A stretch of 64,000 nt of DNA from Mesobacillus maritimus. GTDB lineage: Bacteria; Bacillota; Bacilli; Bacillales; Cytobacillaceae. Shown one piece after another: positions 42,312 through 51,037 of this stretch. The notes under the pieces were generated by a model. It saw only the letters and a list, made by a program, of their open reading frames with translations. It made no database searches and was not told where the DNA came from. The stretch is from NCBI RefSeq assembly GCF_023715205.1, contig NZ_JAMBNR010000003.1, positions 310,001 to 374,000 of the forward strand, written 5' to 3'. The position numbers and the translations under genes were made by a program. Every line of letters starts with the position of its first letter. The first letter of the stretch is position 1.

Positions 42312-44372
42312 TTATTCATAACTTAAACCATGTCCGTAGTTATAAAGAATGCTTCCTTCTTGGCTGTAGATTGTTACCGGCAATTGGCCGCTTGGATTGT
42401 TTTTACCAAAAATCGCATTGATGGATGCTTCGTAACTGCCTGGTCTGAAACTATATTGCGCAATATATGCTTCAACCTGTGGATAGGCCATAATATCATA
42501 CGGATTGCGGATTCCGACCGCGGCCACAGGAACATCTGCTGCGATGACTTGGTTCGCCAGTTTCATCAGATTGCTATTTGGTGAACGCCCACTCACAGAG
42601 GAAGTCTGCGTTCCGAGCACAACATAATCAGCATCTTTGACCCGATCTAATTGTAGAGCAGAAAGCGGCACTTCCGTCGCGATCACTTCAACCTTTTCAT
42701 GATGCTTGCGTACTTCCTCCGCCAGAAGGTTCGCACCTGAGCCAATGACAAGCACAGTTTCATCACCTTCTGGATTTAGCGGCAGTAGTTCTTCATTCTT
42801 GACGAGCGTAATCGATTTTTCTGCTGCTTCTTTTTCAATGTTTTTATGCTCTGCAGACCCAACGATCGCCTGGGCATGTGCAATCTTGTCCTCTATGCTC
42901 ACTTCTTCTTCAGCTTTGAAGATGCCTCTGTTCATTTTTAGCGCTAGCACTCTTTTGACAGACTGTTCGATTCGCTTAACGGAGAGATCTCCAGAATGAA
43001 TAGCATCATAAATTCCATTTGCGACTTCTTCAATTCCAACCGGCATGAGGAGAATATCTGCCCCCGCATTTACCGCACGAATGGCGGCGTCGACAGGACC
43101 GAAATGATCAGAGATGGCAGCCATATTCATCGCATCGGTCACAATCACGCCCTCATAGCCCATTTCTTCTCTGACCAAGCCAGTTAGCACCTTTTTAGAA
43201 AGCGTACCTGGAATGGCAATTTCAGAACCATCCTTTTTCGAAATGGCTTTTGTATCATCGATTTTGGGGAAGGTGACATGGGCGCTCATGATGGCGTCCA
43301 TTCCGTCACCCATCGCCTGCTGGAATGGATATAGCTCAACTTGCTTCAAACGATCGATATCATGCGGTACCGATGGCAACCCGATATGAGAGTCAACAGC
43401 TGTGTCTCCATGCCCTGGAAAATGTTTCGAGGTCGCAGCAATTCCGCTTTCATGCAGTCCTTTGATATAAGCTTTACCCAAATCTGCCACAAGCTGTGGG
43501 TCCTCACCGAAAGAACGTACACCAATGACCGGATTATCTGGATTATTGTTTACATCCAGTACAGGGCCAAAATTCATATTGATCCCGAGGGCATTCAATT
43601 CCTCTCCGATTGCTTTACCGACTTTCTCAGCCATTTCCTCAGAACGCGACGCCCCAAGAGCCATGTTGCCAGGAAAATCGGTTCCCATTTGCAGCCTTGT
43701 TACGATGCCACCTTCCTGGTCAATCGAAATGAGCAGTCCAAATTTCTCAGCAGCTTGTTGATAATCGTGCACAAGCTTTGTTGTTTGTGCTGTCGTCACC
43801 GTATTCTCCCTGAATAGAATAACGCCACCTAAATGGTAGTTTTTCACAAGTTGTGCAATCTCACTGTTCATTTCCGTCACATTTTTCCCTTCCCAGTTGC
43901 GGAAATCAGGCATCAGCATTTGCCCAACTTTTTCCTCCATCGTCATTTTGGAGATCACTTTTCCAATAAGGTCATATCGCTTGGCCTTGGGCTTAATAAG
44001 CTTTGTCTTACCGCCTTTAGAAGATTGGATTCTGATTCGGTCTTCGTATCTCCCATCACTTACGCTAATAACCGCCGCCCCGTTCTGTCCAGTCAGCGTC
44101 ACAGTGCCATCGTTACTGATATCGGCAACCTTTTTATTAGAGGATTTCCAAACGAGGTTTTTCCCCGCTAGCTTATATGATCCGTCTTTATAAACATGAA
44201 GTGGATGGAGCACTAGCTTGTTGTTCTCAACTTCCCTTGTTACCTCTGGAATATTGGCATCCAGTATCAGGTCCATCGCCTGCTCCTTCTGTGACGCGGC
44301 TAGACTAGCGGCAGGGATTCCCGATAGCACGAGAACAGCCGTTAACACCATAACAACCATTTTTTTCAGCAT
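42312..44372 (-). CDS. nagZ: Secreted GH3 beta-N-acetylglucosaminidase NagZ with an Ig-like domain
   Basis: A 686-residue exported enzyme. Signal peptide (1-26, SLAAS), then an Ig-like BIG2-type module (about 40-115, LVWKSSNKKVADISNDGTVTLTGQNGAAVISVSDG), a GH3 TIM barrel (about 130-470) and a C-terminal alpha/beta domain (about 500-686). The catalytic His-Asp dyad motif KHFPGHGDTAVDSH and the nucleophile Asp in VIVTDAMNMAA are intact. It cleaves GlcNAc from muropeptides. The start is the ATG after GAGAGGAGAGAGG. The N-terminal Ig-like module is, to my memory, not part of the Bacillus subtilis protein. Confidence 0.9.
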   Translation of the reverse strand: MLKKMVVMVLTAVLVLSGIPAASLAASQKEQAMDLILDANIPEVTREVENNKLVLHPLHVYKDGSYKLAGKNLVWKSSNKKVADISNDGTVTLTGQNGAAVISVSDGRYEDRIRIQSSKGGKTKLIKPKAKRYDLIGKVISKMTMEEKVGQMLMPDFRNWEGKNVTEMNSEIAQLVKNYHLGGVILFRENTVTTAQTTKLVHDYQQAAEKFGLLISIDQEGGIVTRLQMGTDFPGNMALGASRSEEMAEKVGKAIGEELNALGINMNFGPVLDVNNNPDNPVIGVRSFGEDPQLVADLGKAYIKGLHESGIAATSKHFPGHGDTAVDSHIGLPSVPHDIDRLKQVELYPFQQAMGDGMDAIMSAHVTFPKIDDTKAISKKDGSEIAIPGTLSKKVLTGLVREEMGYEGVIVTDAMNMAAISDHFGPVDAAIRAVNAGADILLMPVGIEEVANGIYDAIHSGDLSVKRIEQSVKRVLALKMNRGIFKAEEEVSIEDKIAHAQAIVGSAEHKNIEKEAAEKSITLVKNEELLPLNPEGDETVLVIGSGANLLAEEVRKHHEKVEVIATEVPLSALQLDRVKDADYVVLGTQTSSVSGRSPNSNLMKLANQVIAADVPVAAVGIRNPYDIMAYPQVEAYIAQYSFRPGSYEASINAIFGKNNPSGQLPVTIYSQEGSILYNYGHGLSYE

Positions 44373-45048
44373 GTTCCTCTCTCCTCTCAATTTAGTCAAA
44401 TGTCTCTATCCTCCGGCATTCTTGTTAAAATTGTTCAACCGAACTTTTTCATAACGTGCTTCTTCTAACGGTCCTGCCTCATTCCAGGAGGCAGCCAACA
44501 CCGTGCGATAATGTTACAAGAAGTCAACTGCACTTGAATAGTCTTCTGTAAATCCGTACAAGACTTCAACGTAAAGTCATCCATGCAGGATGCTGAACAC
44601 CAAAACAAAAGCGATTCATTTCTCTATATAACTCCTCCTCTACTTGAAATTTTCAATCGCTACTGCTTTTTTTAAAAAATGTAAACGCTTACTACCATTA
44701 GTAAAATCATACCTGTTGAATGTTGCTACACACATCTCCCTAAAGTACCTTTTATGGAATTTTACTGGTTATTTAGTCCTGATAATTCGGAATTATTTTT
44801 TAAAATCTATTAATTTTTATTGAAATTTTATTTTAAATAGGATGAAATCACCTGTCTTTTTGTGATAAATTGCGAATATAATAGAAATGGAGCGAACTTA
44901 CCTTGAATTGGTCTTGCTTTATTGATGGTCACCACAAAATGTAAGCGCTTCAAACAGCCAGTATGCACTTATACTCCTTATTTTGATTGCCTCACTGGCA
45001 ATACAAGCATAAGAGCTTGTCAAATTAGAAAAAGGAAGGTGTCATGGA
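44373..45048. other. Regulatory region between nagZ-namZ and nagP
   Basis: About 680 bases without a gene between divergent units. A strong cre site lies at 44680-44693 and a weaker one at 44940-44953 (TGTAAGCGCTTCAA). GGTC half-sites near 44910-44930 could be GntR/NagR-type operator parts but do not form a clean palindrome. Confidence 0.55.
44680..44693 (+). promoter_or_regulatory. CcpA cre site between nagZ and nagP
   Basis: TGTAAACGCTTACT matches cre at 13 of 14 positions and is nearly palindromic, so it could serve either divergent transcript. Confidence 0.65.
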
Positions 45049-46494
45049 ATGAAAACGTACTTACAAAGAATCGGCAGAAGTTTGATGCTGCCTGTTGCGG
45101 TGCTTCCAGCTGCCGCAATTCTGATGGGAATCGGTTATGGAATCGACCCATCTGGCTGGGGAGAGGGAAGCCCGGCCGCTGCCTTTTTGATTAAGGCTGG
45201 AGGATCGATTATTGAACATATTCCTATCCTTTTTGCCGTTGGGATTGCCTTAGGGATGGCAAAAGAGCGGGACGGTTCGGCAGCATTAAGCGGACTTGTT
45301 GCCTTTCTTGTCATTACTACGCTCCTTTCATCCGGCACAGTAGCGATGCTTCAAGGGATTGAGGCAGAAGCGGTTGATCCTGCCTTTGAAAAGATTGAAA
45401 ATGCCTTTGTCGGGATTCTGTCTGGTATTGTCGCTTCCTTAATGTACAACAGGTTTAGTCATGTGAAACTGCCAGATGCGCTCGCTTTCTTTAGCGGAAA
45501 GCGACTTGTGCCAATCATGACAGCTTTCTTCATGCTCCTAGTCTCGGTCGTTTTCTTTTTCTTATGGCCGTTCATCTACTCTGGGCTCGTCTCCTTCGGT
45601 GAATCAATCGCCAAATTAGGCGCCGCCGGAGCCGGGTTGTATGGGTTTTTCAACAGGTTGCTCATTCCTACAGGCCTGCATCATGCCCTAAACTCTGTAT
45701 TTTGGTTTGATGTGGCTGGTATCAATGACATTGGGAAATTTTGGAGTGGTGATGGTGTCAAAGGAGTAACCGGAATGTACCAAGCTGGATTTTTCCCGGT
45801 GATGATGTTCGGATTGCCTGCTGCCGCGCTAGCGATGTACCATACAGCCAAAACGAAAAAGAAAAAACAGACAGCTTCTCTAATGCTTGCAGCCGGATTT
45901 GCGGCCTTCTTTACCGGAGTGACAGAACCGCTTGAATTCGCCTTTATGTTCCTAGCTCCGATGCTTTATCTCGTGCACGCAGTCCTGACCGGTCTATCGC
46001 TTGCGATTGCTGCAGCATTCAACTGGACGGCCGGGTTCGGGTTCAGCGCCGGCCTGATTGACTTTGTGTTAAGCTCGCAGCTTCCGCTTGCCAATCAGCC
46101 ATATATGTTGCTTGTCCAAGGTCTAGTATTTGCCGTCATTTACTACTTTGTCTTCCGTTTCTTTATCACAAAATTCAACTTAAAAACACCTGGCCGTACG
46201 GATGACAGTGACGAACAAGAGCAACATGATACAATATCTTCAGATAGCAAATATGCGGACATGGCTGAACGAATTTTTGCAGGACTCGGTGGCGATGCCA
46301 ATGTCACTGACCTTGATTATTGCGCTACGCGTCTTCGCATCGAAGTCAAAGATATGGACGCTGTTGACCAAAGTAAGATTAAAGCGACTGGGGTGCCTGG
46401 AATCAATGTTGTCGGCCCTAAGAGCATCCAAGTGATTATCGGGCCTCAAGTCCAATTCGTTGCGGAAGAGGTCAAAAAACTCCGCAGAAAATAA
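45049..46494 (+). CDS. nagP: PTS N-acetylglucosamine-specific EIICB component
   Basis: A 481-residue phosphotransferase permease. Residues 1-375 are the EIIC domain with about ten membrane segments and family motifs (LMLPVAVLPAAAILMGIG, FNRLLIPTGLHHALNSVFWF, TGVTEPLEFAFMF). Residues 400-481 are the EIIB domain with the phosphorylated cysteine in DLDYCATRLRIEV. This is the NagE/NagP type, which imports GlcNAc as GlcNAc-6-P. No EIIA domain is present, so it uses EIIA from another protein. Its position opposite nagZ-namZ suggests import of GlcNAc released from peptidoglycan. A cre-like site lies upstream. Confidence 0.9.
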   Translation: MKTYLQRIGRSLMLPVAVLPAAAILMGIGYGIDPSGWGEGSPAAAFLIKAGGSIIEHIPILFAVGIALGMAKERDGSAALSGLVAFLVITTLLSSGTVAMLQGIEAEAVDPAFEKIENAFVGILSGIVASLMYNRFSHVKLPDALAFFSGKRLVPIMTAFFMLLVSVVFFFLWPFIYSGLVSFGESIAKLGAAGAGLYGFFNRLLIPTGLHHALNSVFWFDVAGINDIGKFWSGDGVKGVTGMYQAGFFPVMMFGLPAAALAMYHTAKTKKKKQTASLMLAAGFAAFFTGVTEPLEFAFMFLAPMLYLVHAVLTGLSLAIAAAFNWTAGFGFSAGLIDFVLSSQLPLANQPYMLLVQGLVFAVIYYFVFRFFITKFNLKTPGRTDDSDEQEQHDTISSDSKYADMAERIFAGLGGDANVTDLDYCATRLRIEVKDMDAVDQSKIKATGVPGINVVGPKSIQVIIGPQVQFVAEEVKKLRRK

Positions 46495-46564
46495 TATTGC
46501 CAATCATTTTAGAGACTGGAGACAAGTTCCTTATTTCCAGTTTTTCAGGCTTCCTGAAAAAAAT

Positions 46565-46598
46565 AAACCGCCACGAGAATGTGGCGGTTTATTTTTTC
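46565..46598. terminator. Bidirectional terminator between nagP and ftsZ
   Basis: AAACCGCCAC and GTGGCGGTTT form a perfect 10-base stem with a 6-base loop; T-runs flank it on both strands. Confidence 0.9.
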
Positions 46599-46651
46599 TA
46601 TTTTTTCAGCTATCATTTGAAAGTACTTTTACCTTTTGTTCAATTTCCTAT

Positions 46652-47842
46652 TTATCGTCTTCTTCTACGTTTACGAAGGAAAGATGGAATCTCTAATGAA
46701 TCTTCTGGTTCCGGTTGGGACTGTTGTGGAACATATTCCACATGCTCTTCTTGTCTTTCATAATCTTGGTCTTCTTCAGGTACTTCGTAACGGATTGTTT
46801 CCCGTTGATGAGTGGCCGCTGTTTGATGATACGCTGAACTGTTTGTGGCACCCCTTTGCGGACGTTGAGGTGAGGTCTCTTCGGGCTCATCGCTGTTAAA
46901 GCCTGTAGCGATGACGGTTACAATAATTTCCTTATTAAGGTTCTCATTAATCACCGAGCCAAAAATCATATTAAGCTGGTCATCTGTTGCAGAGGCAACA
47001 ATATCGGCCGCTTCTTGGACTTCATATAAACTTAAGTCCTTGCCTCCGGTGATGTTCATGAGTACCCCTTTCGCACCGTTGATCGACGTTTCCAATAACG
47101 GACTGAAAATGGCTTTCTTCGCTGCATCTACGGCGCGATCTTCGCCTGAAGCAATCCCGATTCCCATTAGTGCTGTCCCTTTGTTGGACATAATCGTTTT
47201 TACATCGGCAAAGTCTAGGTTGATTAAACCTGGGACTGCAATTAAATCAGAAATCCCTTGAACCCCTTGACGAAGGACATTATCTGCCTCACGGAACGCT
47301 TGAAGCATTGGCGTTTTTCGATCGACTATTTCGAGCAATCGCTCGTTCGGAATAATGATTAACGTATTAACCGCTTTTTTCATTTCTGCGATTCCAGAAG
47401 CTGCATTAACGGCACGCTTGCGACCTTCAAACGCGAACGGACGCGTAACGACACCAATTGTTAACGCCCCAAGTTCACGAGCAATTTGCGCGATAGCTGG
47501 CGCAGCACCCGTTCCGGTACCACCGCCCATCCCAGCCGTAACAAACACCATATCTGCTCCCTGCAAAACTTCTTGAATTTGGGTTCGGCTTTCTTCGACC
47601 GCTTTACGGCCGATTTCCGGGTTTGCCCCCGCACCTAAGCCTCTTGTTAACCCTTCACCAATTTGCATCGTGATTTCCGCTTTTGACATGTTCAACGCTT
47701 GCGCATCGGTATTGACGGCAATAAATTCAACCCCTTGAACTCCATCTTCAATCATGCGATTGACCGCGTTGTTGCCACCACCTCCAACACCAATCACTTT
47801 TATCGTGGCAAACTGATCTATATTGGTTTCGAACTCTAGCAT
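46652..47842 (-). CDS. ftsZ: Cell division protein FtsZ, outside a division gene cluster
   Basis: A 396-residue full-length FtsZ, the tubulin-like GTPase that forms the division ring. GTP-binding parts are intact: [13 protein letters not shown] (18-30), NTDAQAL, the tubulin signature [10 protein letters not shown] (106-115), and the T7 synergy loop [13 protein letters not shown] (208-220). An 60-residue Gln/Glu-rich linker leads to the C-terminal peptide [14 protein letters not shown], which binds FtsA/SepF/EzrA-type partners and ends in six basic residues. It stands alone: no ftsA, divIB or mur genes are near, a bidirectional terminator follows, and 500 bases with a MITE-like repeat precede it. 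It may be a second ftsZ. Confidence 0.95.
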   Translation of the reverse strand: MLEFETNIDQFATIKVIGVGGGGNNAVNRMIEDGVQGVEFIAVNTDAQALNMSKAEITMQIGEGLTRGLGAGANPEIGRKAVEESRTQIQEVLQGADMVFVTAGMGGGTGTGAAPAIAQIARELGALTIGVVTRPFAFEGRKRAVNAASGIAEMKKAVNTLIIIPNERLLEIVDRKTPMLQAFREADNVLRQGVQGISDLIAVPGLINLDFADVKTIMSNKGTALMGIGIASGEDRAVDAAKKAIFSPLLETSINGAKGVLMNITGGKDLSLYEVQEAADIVASATDDQLNMIFGSVINENLNKEIIVTVIATGFNSDEPEETSPQRPQRGATNSSAYHQTAATHQRETIRYEVPEEDQDYERQEEHVEYVPQQSQPEPEDSLEIPSFLRKRRRRR

Positions 47843-48076
47843 TTTAATACCCCCGATTCTAACTTTTTTAAACTGCCCCCATATTTTCTATCTCTTAAAC
47901 TATTCTATAATTCTATCTCTCTTTATAAGGGCATTTCTAGCAATTACCATTAGATTTTAAAATTTGTAAACTTAACGTAATATAAGTACAAAATCGCGAC
48001 ATTCTTTTTTGTGAAATCTGCTATTTGACGGCATTTTTTTAGATTATTCACAGTCCGTATCTTTTCCTAGGTAGAT

Positions 48077-48243
48077 GGTTGTTAAAATCCTAAAGCCGAT
48101 TTTAACGTAGGATTAGCCATTCTGTGCGTTAATACTAAGTTTGCTGGCTCTTTCTCCTAAATTTAAATTACTTTCCAGTGAAAACATAGCTTTTTCTCTA
48201 CATTTTATCTCTAAAAGCAACAAATTTTAAGAAAAGAGTCTTT
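48077..48243 (+). repeat. MITE-like element, copy C
   Basis: About 167 bases with the perfect core hairpin GTTAAAATC-CTAAAGCC-GATTTTAAC, a diverged CTGGCTCTTTCTCC block and the end AAGAAAAGAGTCTT. Confidence 0.75.
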
Positions 48244-48312
48244 TCTTAAGAAATTAACCCTATCTATTCGCATAAATGAGACATCGATGAAGAATTCTCC
48301 GCTCCTAAAATT

Positions 48313-48345
48313 ATAAAAAAAGAGCCAGGGTACCTCCTGGCTTCT
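48313..48345 (-). terminator. Intrinsic terminator of glycerate kinase
   Basis: AGCCAGG and CCTGGCT pair, and the minus strand continues CTTTTTTT. It lies just after the glxK stop codon. Confidence 0.85.
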
Positions 48346-48346
48346 T

Positions 48347-49489
48347 CTAAGCTTTCACACTCTTAATTAACCGAAATAACTGATTGGTTGTGAAGCGAAG
48401 GTTTCCGAACGTTGTATCAGCCACCATTGCTTCTTCTAGCGACATAGGAGCGTTGACAATGGAAAAGCATGCTGTCATTCCGTTTTCATTTAAAGAAAAT
48501 TGATTCTGATTGATTCCTCCGGCTAAAGCGATGACAGGAATTCCATGCTTCGCTGCTAACTGGGCAACTCCCATTGGAGCTTTCCCCATCGAAGTCTGGC
48601 CGTCGAGCATCCCCTCTCCTGTCAAAACAAAATCAGCTCCTTGCAATTGTTCTTCCAACCCTGCTACATCTAAAACAAGATTAATTCCAGATTGAAGTTC
48701 AGCATGTAAAAATCCTAGAAACGCAGCACCCAATCCACCGGCAGCACCTGCTCCTTCCAGCGAATGAATCTCCAAGTTCAGTTCACGTTTGACCACACCA
48801 GCAAAATGCTCAAGCCCTTTATCTAACTCTTGTACCATTTCAAGAGTTGCCCCTTTTTGGGGACCATAAATATAGGCTGCACCATTTTTTCCAAAAAGAG
48901 GGTTATTCACATCACAAGCTACTTGAAACGTGCATTCGTTCAACAGTGGATGAACCTGATCTTGATGAATCGCTTCAACCTTAGCAAGGCTTTGTCCTCC
49001 TAAGCCCACTTCTTCGTTCTCTTTGGTTAAAAAGCGAAACCCTAGTGCCTGAAGCATCCCTATCCCAGCATCATTTGTCGCACTTCCACCTAAGCCAATG
49101 ATAAACTTCCTACAGCCTTTTTCGATTGCATCTAAGATGAGCTCACCCACTCCATATGTGGTTGTTTTTAGAGGATTGCGCAAGTCAGGTGGAACAAGTG
49201 GCAATCCACAAGCAGCCGCCACTTCAATCATCGCGATATTGCCATCACCTGAAACTCCGTACTTCGCCGTTACCTTCTCCCCGAGGGGACCTGTGACCAT
49301 TGTTTCCACCCATTGACCTGAAGTGGCATGAAGGAGGGCCTCGACCGTTCCTTCACCACCATCCGCGAGTGGCAGGGTGACAATCTCTGCATCCGGATAA
49401 ACATCGTGAATTCCCAATGCAATGGCTTCACTGCCTTTAATGGAAGAAATACTACCTTTAAATGAATCAATTGCGATGATCGCTTTCAT
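48347..49489 (-). CDS. glxK: Glycerate 2-kinase
   Basis: A 380-residue GlxK/GarK-type glycerate kinase, which makes 2-phosphoglycerate from D-glycerate and ATP. Typical stretches are IAIDSFKGSISSIKGSEAIALGI, LPLADGGEGTVEAL with the Asp-Gly-Gly-Glu-Gly motif, IIGLGGSATNDAGIGMLQALG and DFVLTGEGMLDGQT. The ATG at 49489 is preferred, with AGGGAG 8 bases upstream. It is the last gene of an operon with a 2-hydroxycarboxylate carrier and a tartrate/malate dehydrogenase, which would supply glycerate. Confidence 0.92.
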   Translation of the reverse strand: MKAIIAIDSFKGSISSIKGSEAIALGIHDVYPDAEIVTLPLADGGEGTVEALLHATSGQWVETMVTGPLGEKVTAKYGVSGDGNIAMIEVAAACGLPLVPPDLRNPLKTTTYGVGELILDAIEKGCRKFIIGLGGSATNDAGIGMLQALGFRFLTKENEEVGLGGQSLAKVEAIHQDQVHPLLNECTFQVACDVNNPLFGKNGAAYIYGPQKGATLEMVQELDKGLEHFAGVVKRELNLEIHSLEGAGAAGGLGAAFLGFLHAELQSGINLVLDVAGLEEQLQGADFVLTGEGMLDGQTSMGKAPMGVAQLAAKHGIPVIALAGGINQNQFSLNENGMTACFSIVNAPMSLEEAMVADTTFGNLRFTTNQLFRLIKSVKA

Positions 49490-49540
49490 CCCCGTCACTC
49501 CCTACTAAGCTTCTAGTCTATAGTAAATTTTAACACAAGC

Positions 49541-49568
49541 AGGAAGCAGAGACAGTCCCTCTGCTTCC
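49541..49568. terminator. Stem-loop between the carrier and glycerate kinase genes
   Basis: GGAAGCAGAG and CTCTGCTTCC form a perfect 10-base stem with a 7-base loop. No T-run follows on the minus strand, so it may be an mRNA processing or attenuation element. Confidence 0.55.
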
Positions 49569-49593
49569 TTTGATTTCATAATATTTCGTTAAT

Positions 49594-50937
49594 TTACATA
49601 AGAAATGGAGCAATAAGAGATAAAATGACCAACATCAGCGCTCCACCAATCCGTGAAGAAATTTGTAAGAATGGCATCAAGTTCATACGTTCCGATGCAC
49701 TTAGTACAGCCACGTCACCCGATCCACCCATGTCTGCCATCCCAATCCCTGCAGAAATAGCGGATTCAACAAAATAGAAGCCAACCAATAATCCAAAGAA
49801 TCCGGCTGCTAATGTTGCCACAATGACCGTAATTACCGTTAAACTGATATAGCTAGGATTTGTAACAATTTCAATAACACTAGAGAAATCAACCATTCCT
49901 GCACTAATCGAGACCAAAATAACTGGTACCCATGCTTTAGTAATGAAGTCATACCAGTCTTCGGCACCTTTTTCGATATGAGCTGGTAAAACACCAAAGA
50001 TTTTCAGCGCAGCAGCGGCTATAATAATCCAAACATAAGAGTGGAAAGTCGGAATAAGTTCGGCAACAATTTTCCCGACTACAAAAATCGTCGTTGCCAC
50101 AATCATCCCTACCATGAGACTGTTGATCGAAAACGGAAAAGCAGAGTTGTCTTGACCTTTTAATTCAACTTTTTTCCCATTCTTTTCAACGCGTAAAAGT
50201 TCACCATTACCCGAAAAGTTCTGCTTCTTGCTCCGTTTTCCTAAACCATTCAAAGCACCAGCAGCAAAAATACAAATCATATTTCCAACCATAACCGCTG
50301 GAGCAATTTTTGCTAATATATCTCCTGCACTTTCACCACTACTTTTCGCGAAAATCTCTGACATCGGCACTGCACCTGCCGCCATTCCGCCGCCCATGAT
50401 CGGACCAACAACATAAAAAATGGTTTCACTAAAGCCAAAGCCGATTACCTGTCCAACCAACCCGCCTACTAAAATGGCAGAAGCAACAGCTCCAAGAAGT
50501 GGAATGAAAAAGCGTAACCCAATTTTCAAAAGCATTTTGCGGTCCATACTTAGTATGCTCCCTACAATAATTCCCGTTACAGCAAAATCCGAGAAGCCTA
50601 ACTCATTATAAAAACCATCGGTTAGCGTTCCAACACTTTCTGGCAAGATGCCCAAATAAATAAACAAGGCCGGAATTAAAATACAAAGAATTGGACCTCC
50701 TCCAAAGGTATTGAAGACAGGAATCTGATCGCCAATCCACATCAGCAACATCCCAAGGACCATGGCAACAATGATTCCACTTGCCATATTATGTGGGAGG
50801 ATTTCCATATAAATACCAATTAATAAGATCACAACGATTCCAAAAAAGATTGGGACATCAATCCCAGCAATTTTCTTCTTTGACTTTGAGTTGACTCCAA
50901 CTGGTTCTACTACAGGCTGCTTATTTAAGTTACTCAT
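49594..50937 (-). CDS. 2-hydroxycarboxylate transporter (2HCT family)
   Basis: A 447-residue carrier with about 11 membrane segments. The two family signature loops are present: GPIMGGGMAAGAVPMSEIFA and GMADMGGSGDVAVLSASERMNLMPFLQISSRIGGA, including the Arg used for substrate carboxylate binding. 2HCT carriers (CitS, CitP, MaeN, CimH) transport citrate, malate or similar acids with Na+ or H+. With a tartrate/malate-type dehydrogenase upstream and glycerate kinase downstream, tartrate or malate is the likely substrate. The start is the ATG after AAAGGAGTG. A cre-like site lies 33 bases upstream. Confidence 0.9.
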   Translation of the reverse strand: MSNLNKQPVVEPVGVNSKSKKKIAGIDVPIFFGIVVILLIGIYMEILPHNMASGIIVAMVLGMLLMWIGDQIPVFNTFGGGPILCILIPALFIYLGILPESVGTLTDGFYNELGFSDFAVTGIIVGSILSMDRKMLLKIGLRFFIPLLGAVASAILVGGLVGQVIGFGFSETIFYVVGPIMGGGMAAGAVPMSEIFAKSSGESAGDILAKIAPAVMVGNMICIFAAGALNGLGKRSKKQNFSGNGELLRVEKNGKKVELKGQDNSAFPFSINSLMVGMIVATTIFVVGKIVAELIPTFHSYVWIIIAAAALKIFGVLPAHIEKGAEDWYDFITKAWVPVILVSISAGMVDFSSVIEIVTNPSYISLTVITVIVATLAAGFFGLLVGFYFVESAISAGIGMADMGGSGDVAVLSASERMNLMPFLQISSRIGGALMLVILSLIAPFLM

Positions 50938-50969
50938 CTTTTTCACTCCTTTTATAAGAAAAATAGATT

Positions 50970-50983
50970 AGAAAGCGCTTGCA
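50970..50983 (+). promoter_or_regulatory. cre-like site before the 2HCT gene
   Basis: AGAAAGCGCTTGCA matches cre at 12 of 14 positions, between the dehydrogenase and carrier genes. Confidence 0.45.
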
Positions 50984-50997
50984 TTTATTTATATAAG

Positions 50998-51027
50998 GTG
51001 AACCTATCCATCGTGAATAGGCTCACC
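50998..51027 (-). terminator. Stem-loop after the dehydrogenase gene
   Basis: GGTGAACCTAT and ATAGGCTCACC pair with one mismatch around an 8-base loop. The following sequence has only a poor T tract, so termination may be partial. Confidence 0.5.
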
Positions 51028-51037
51028 CTTCTATGAT

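Larger units (their letters stand above)
47843..48346. other. Region upstream of ftsZ with a MITE-like repeat
   Basis: About 500 bases without a gene. AT-rich next to ftsZ, then MITE-like copy C (48077-48243) and the terminator of glxK. I could not fix the ftsZ promoter. Confidence 0.55.
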
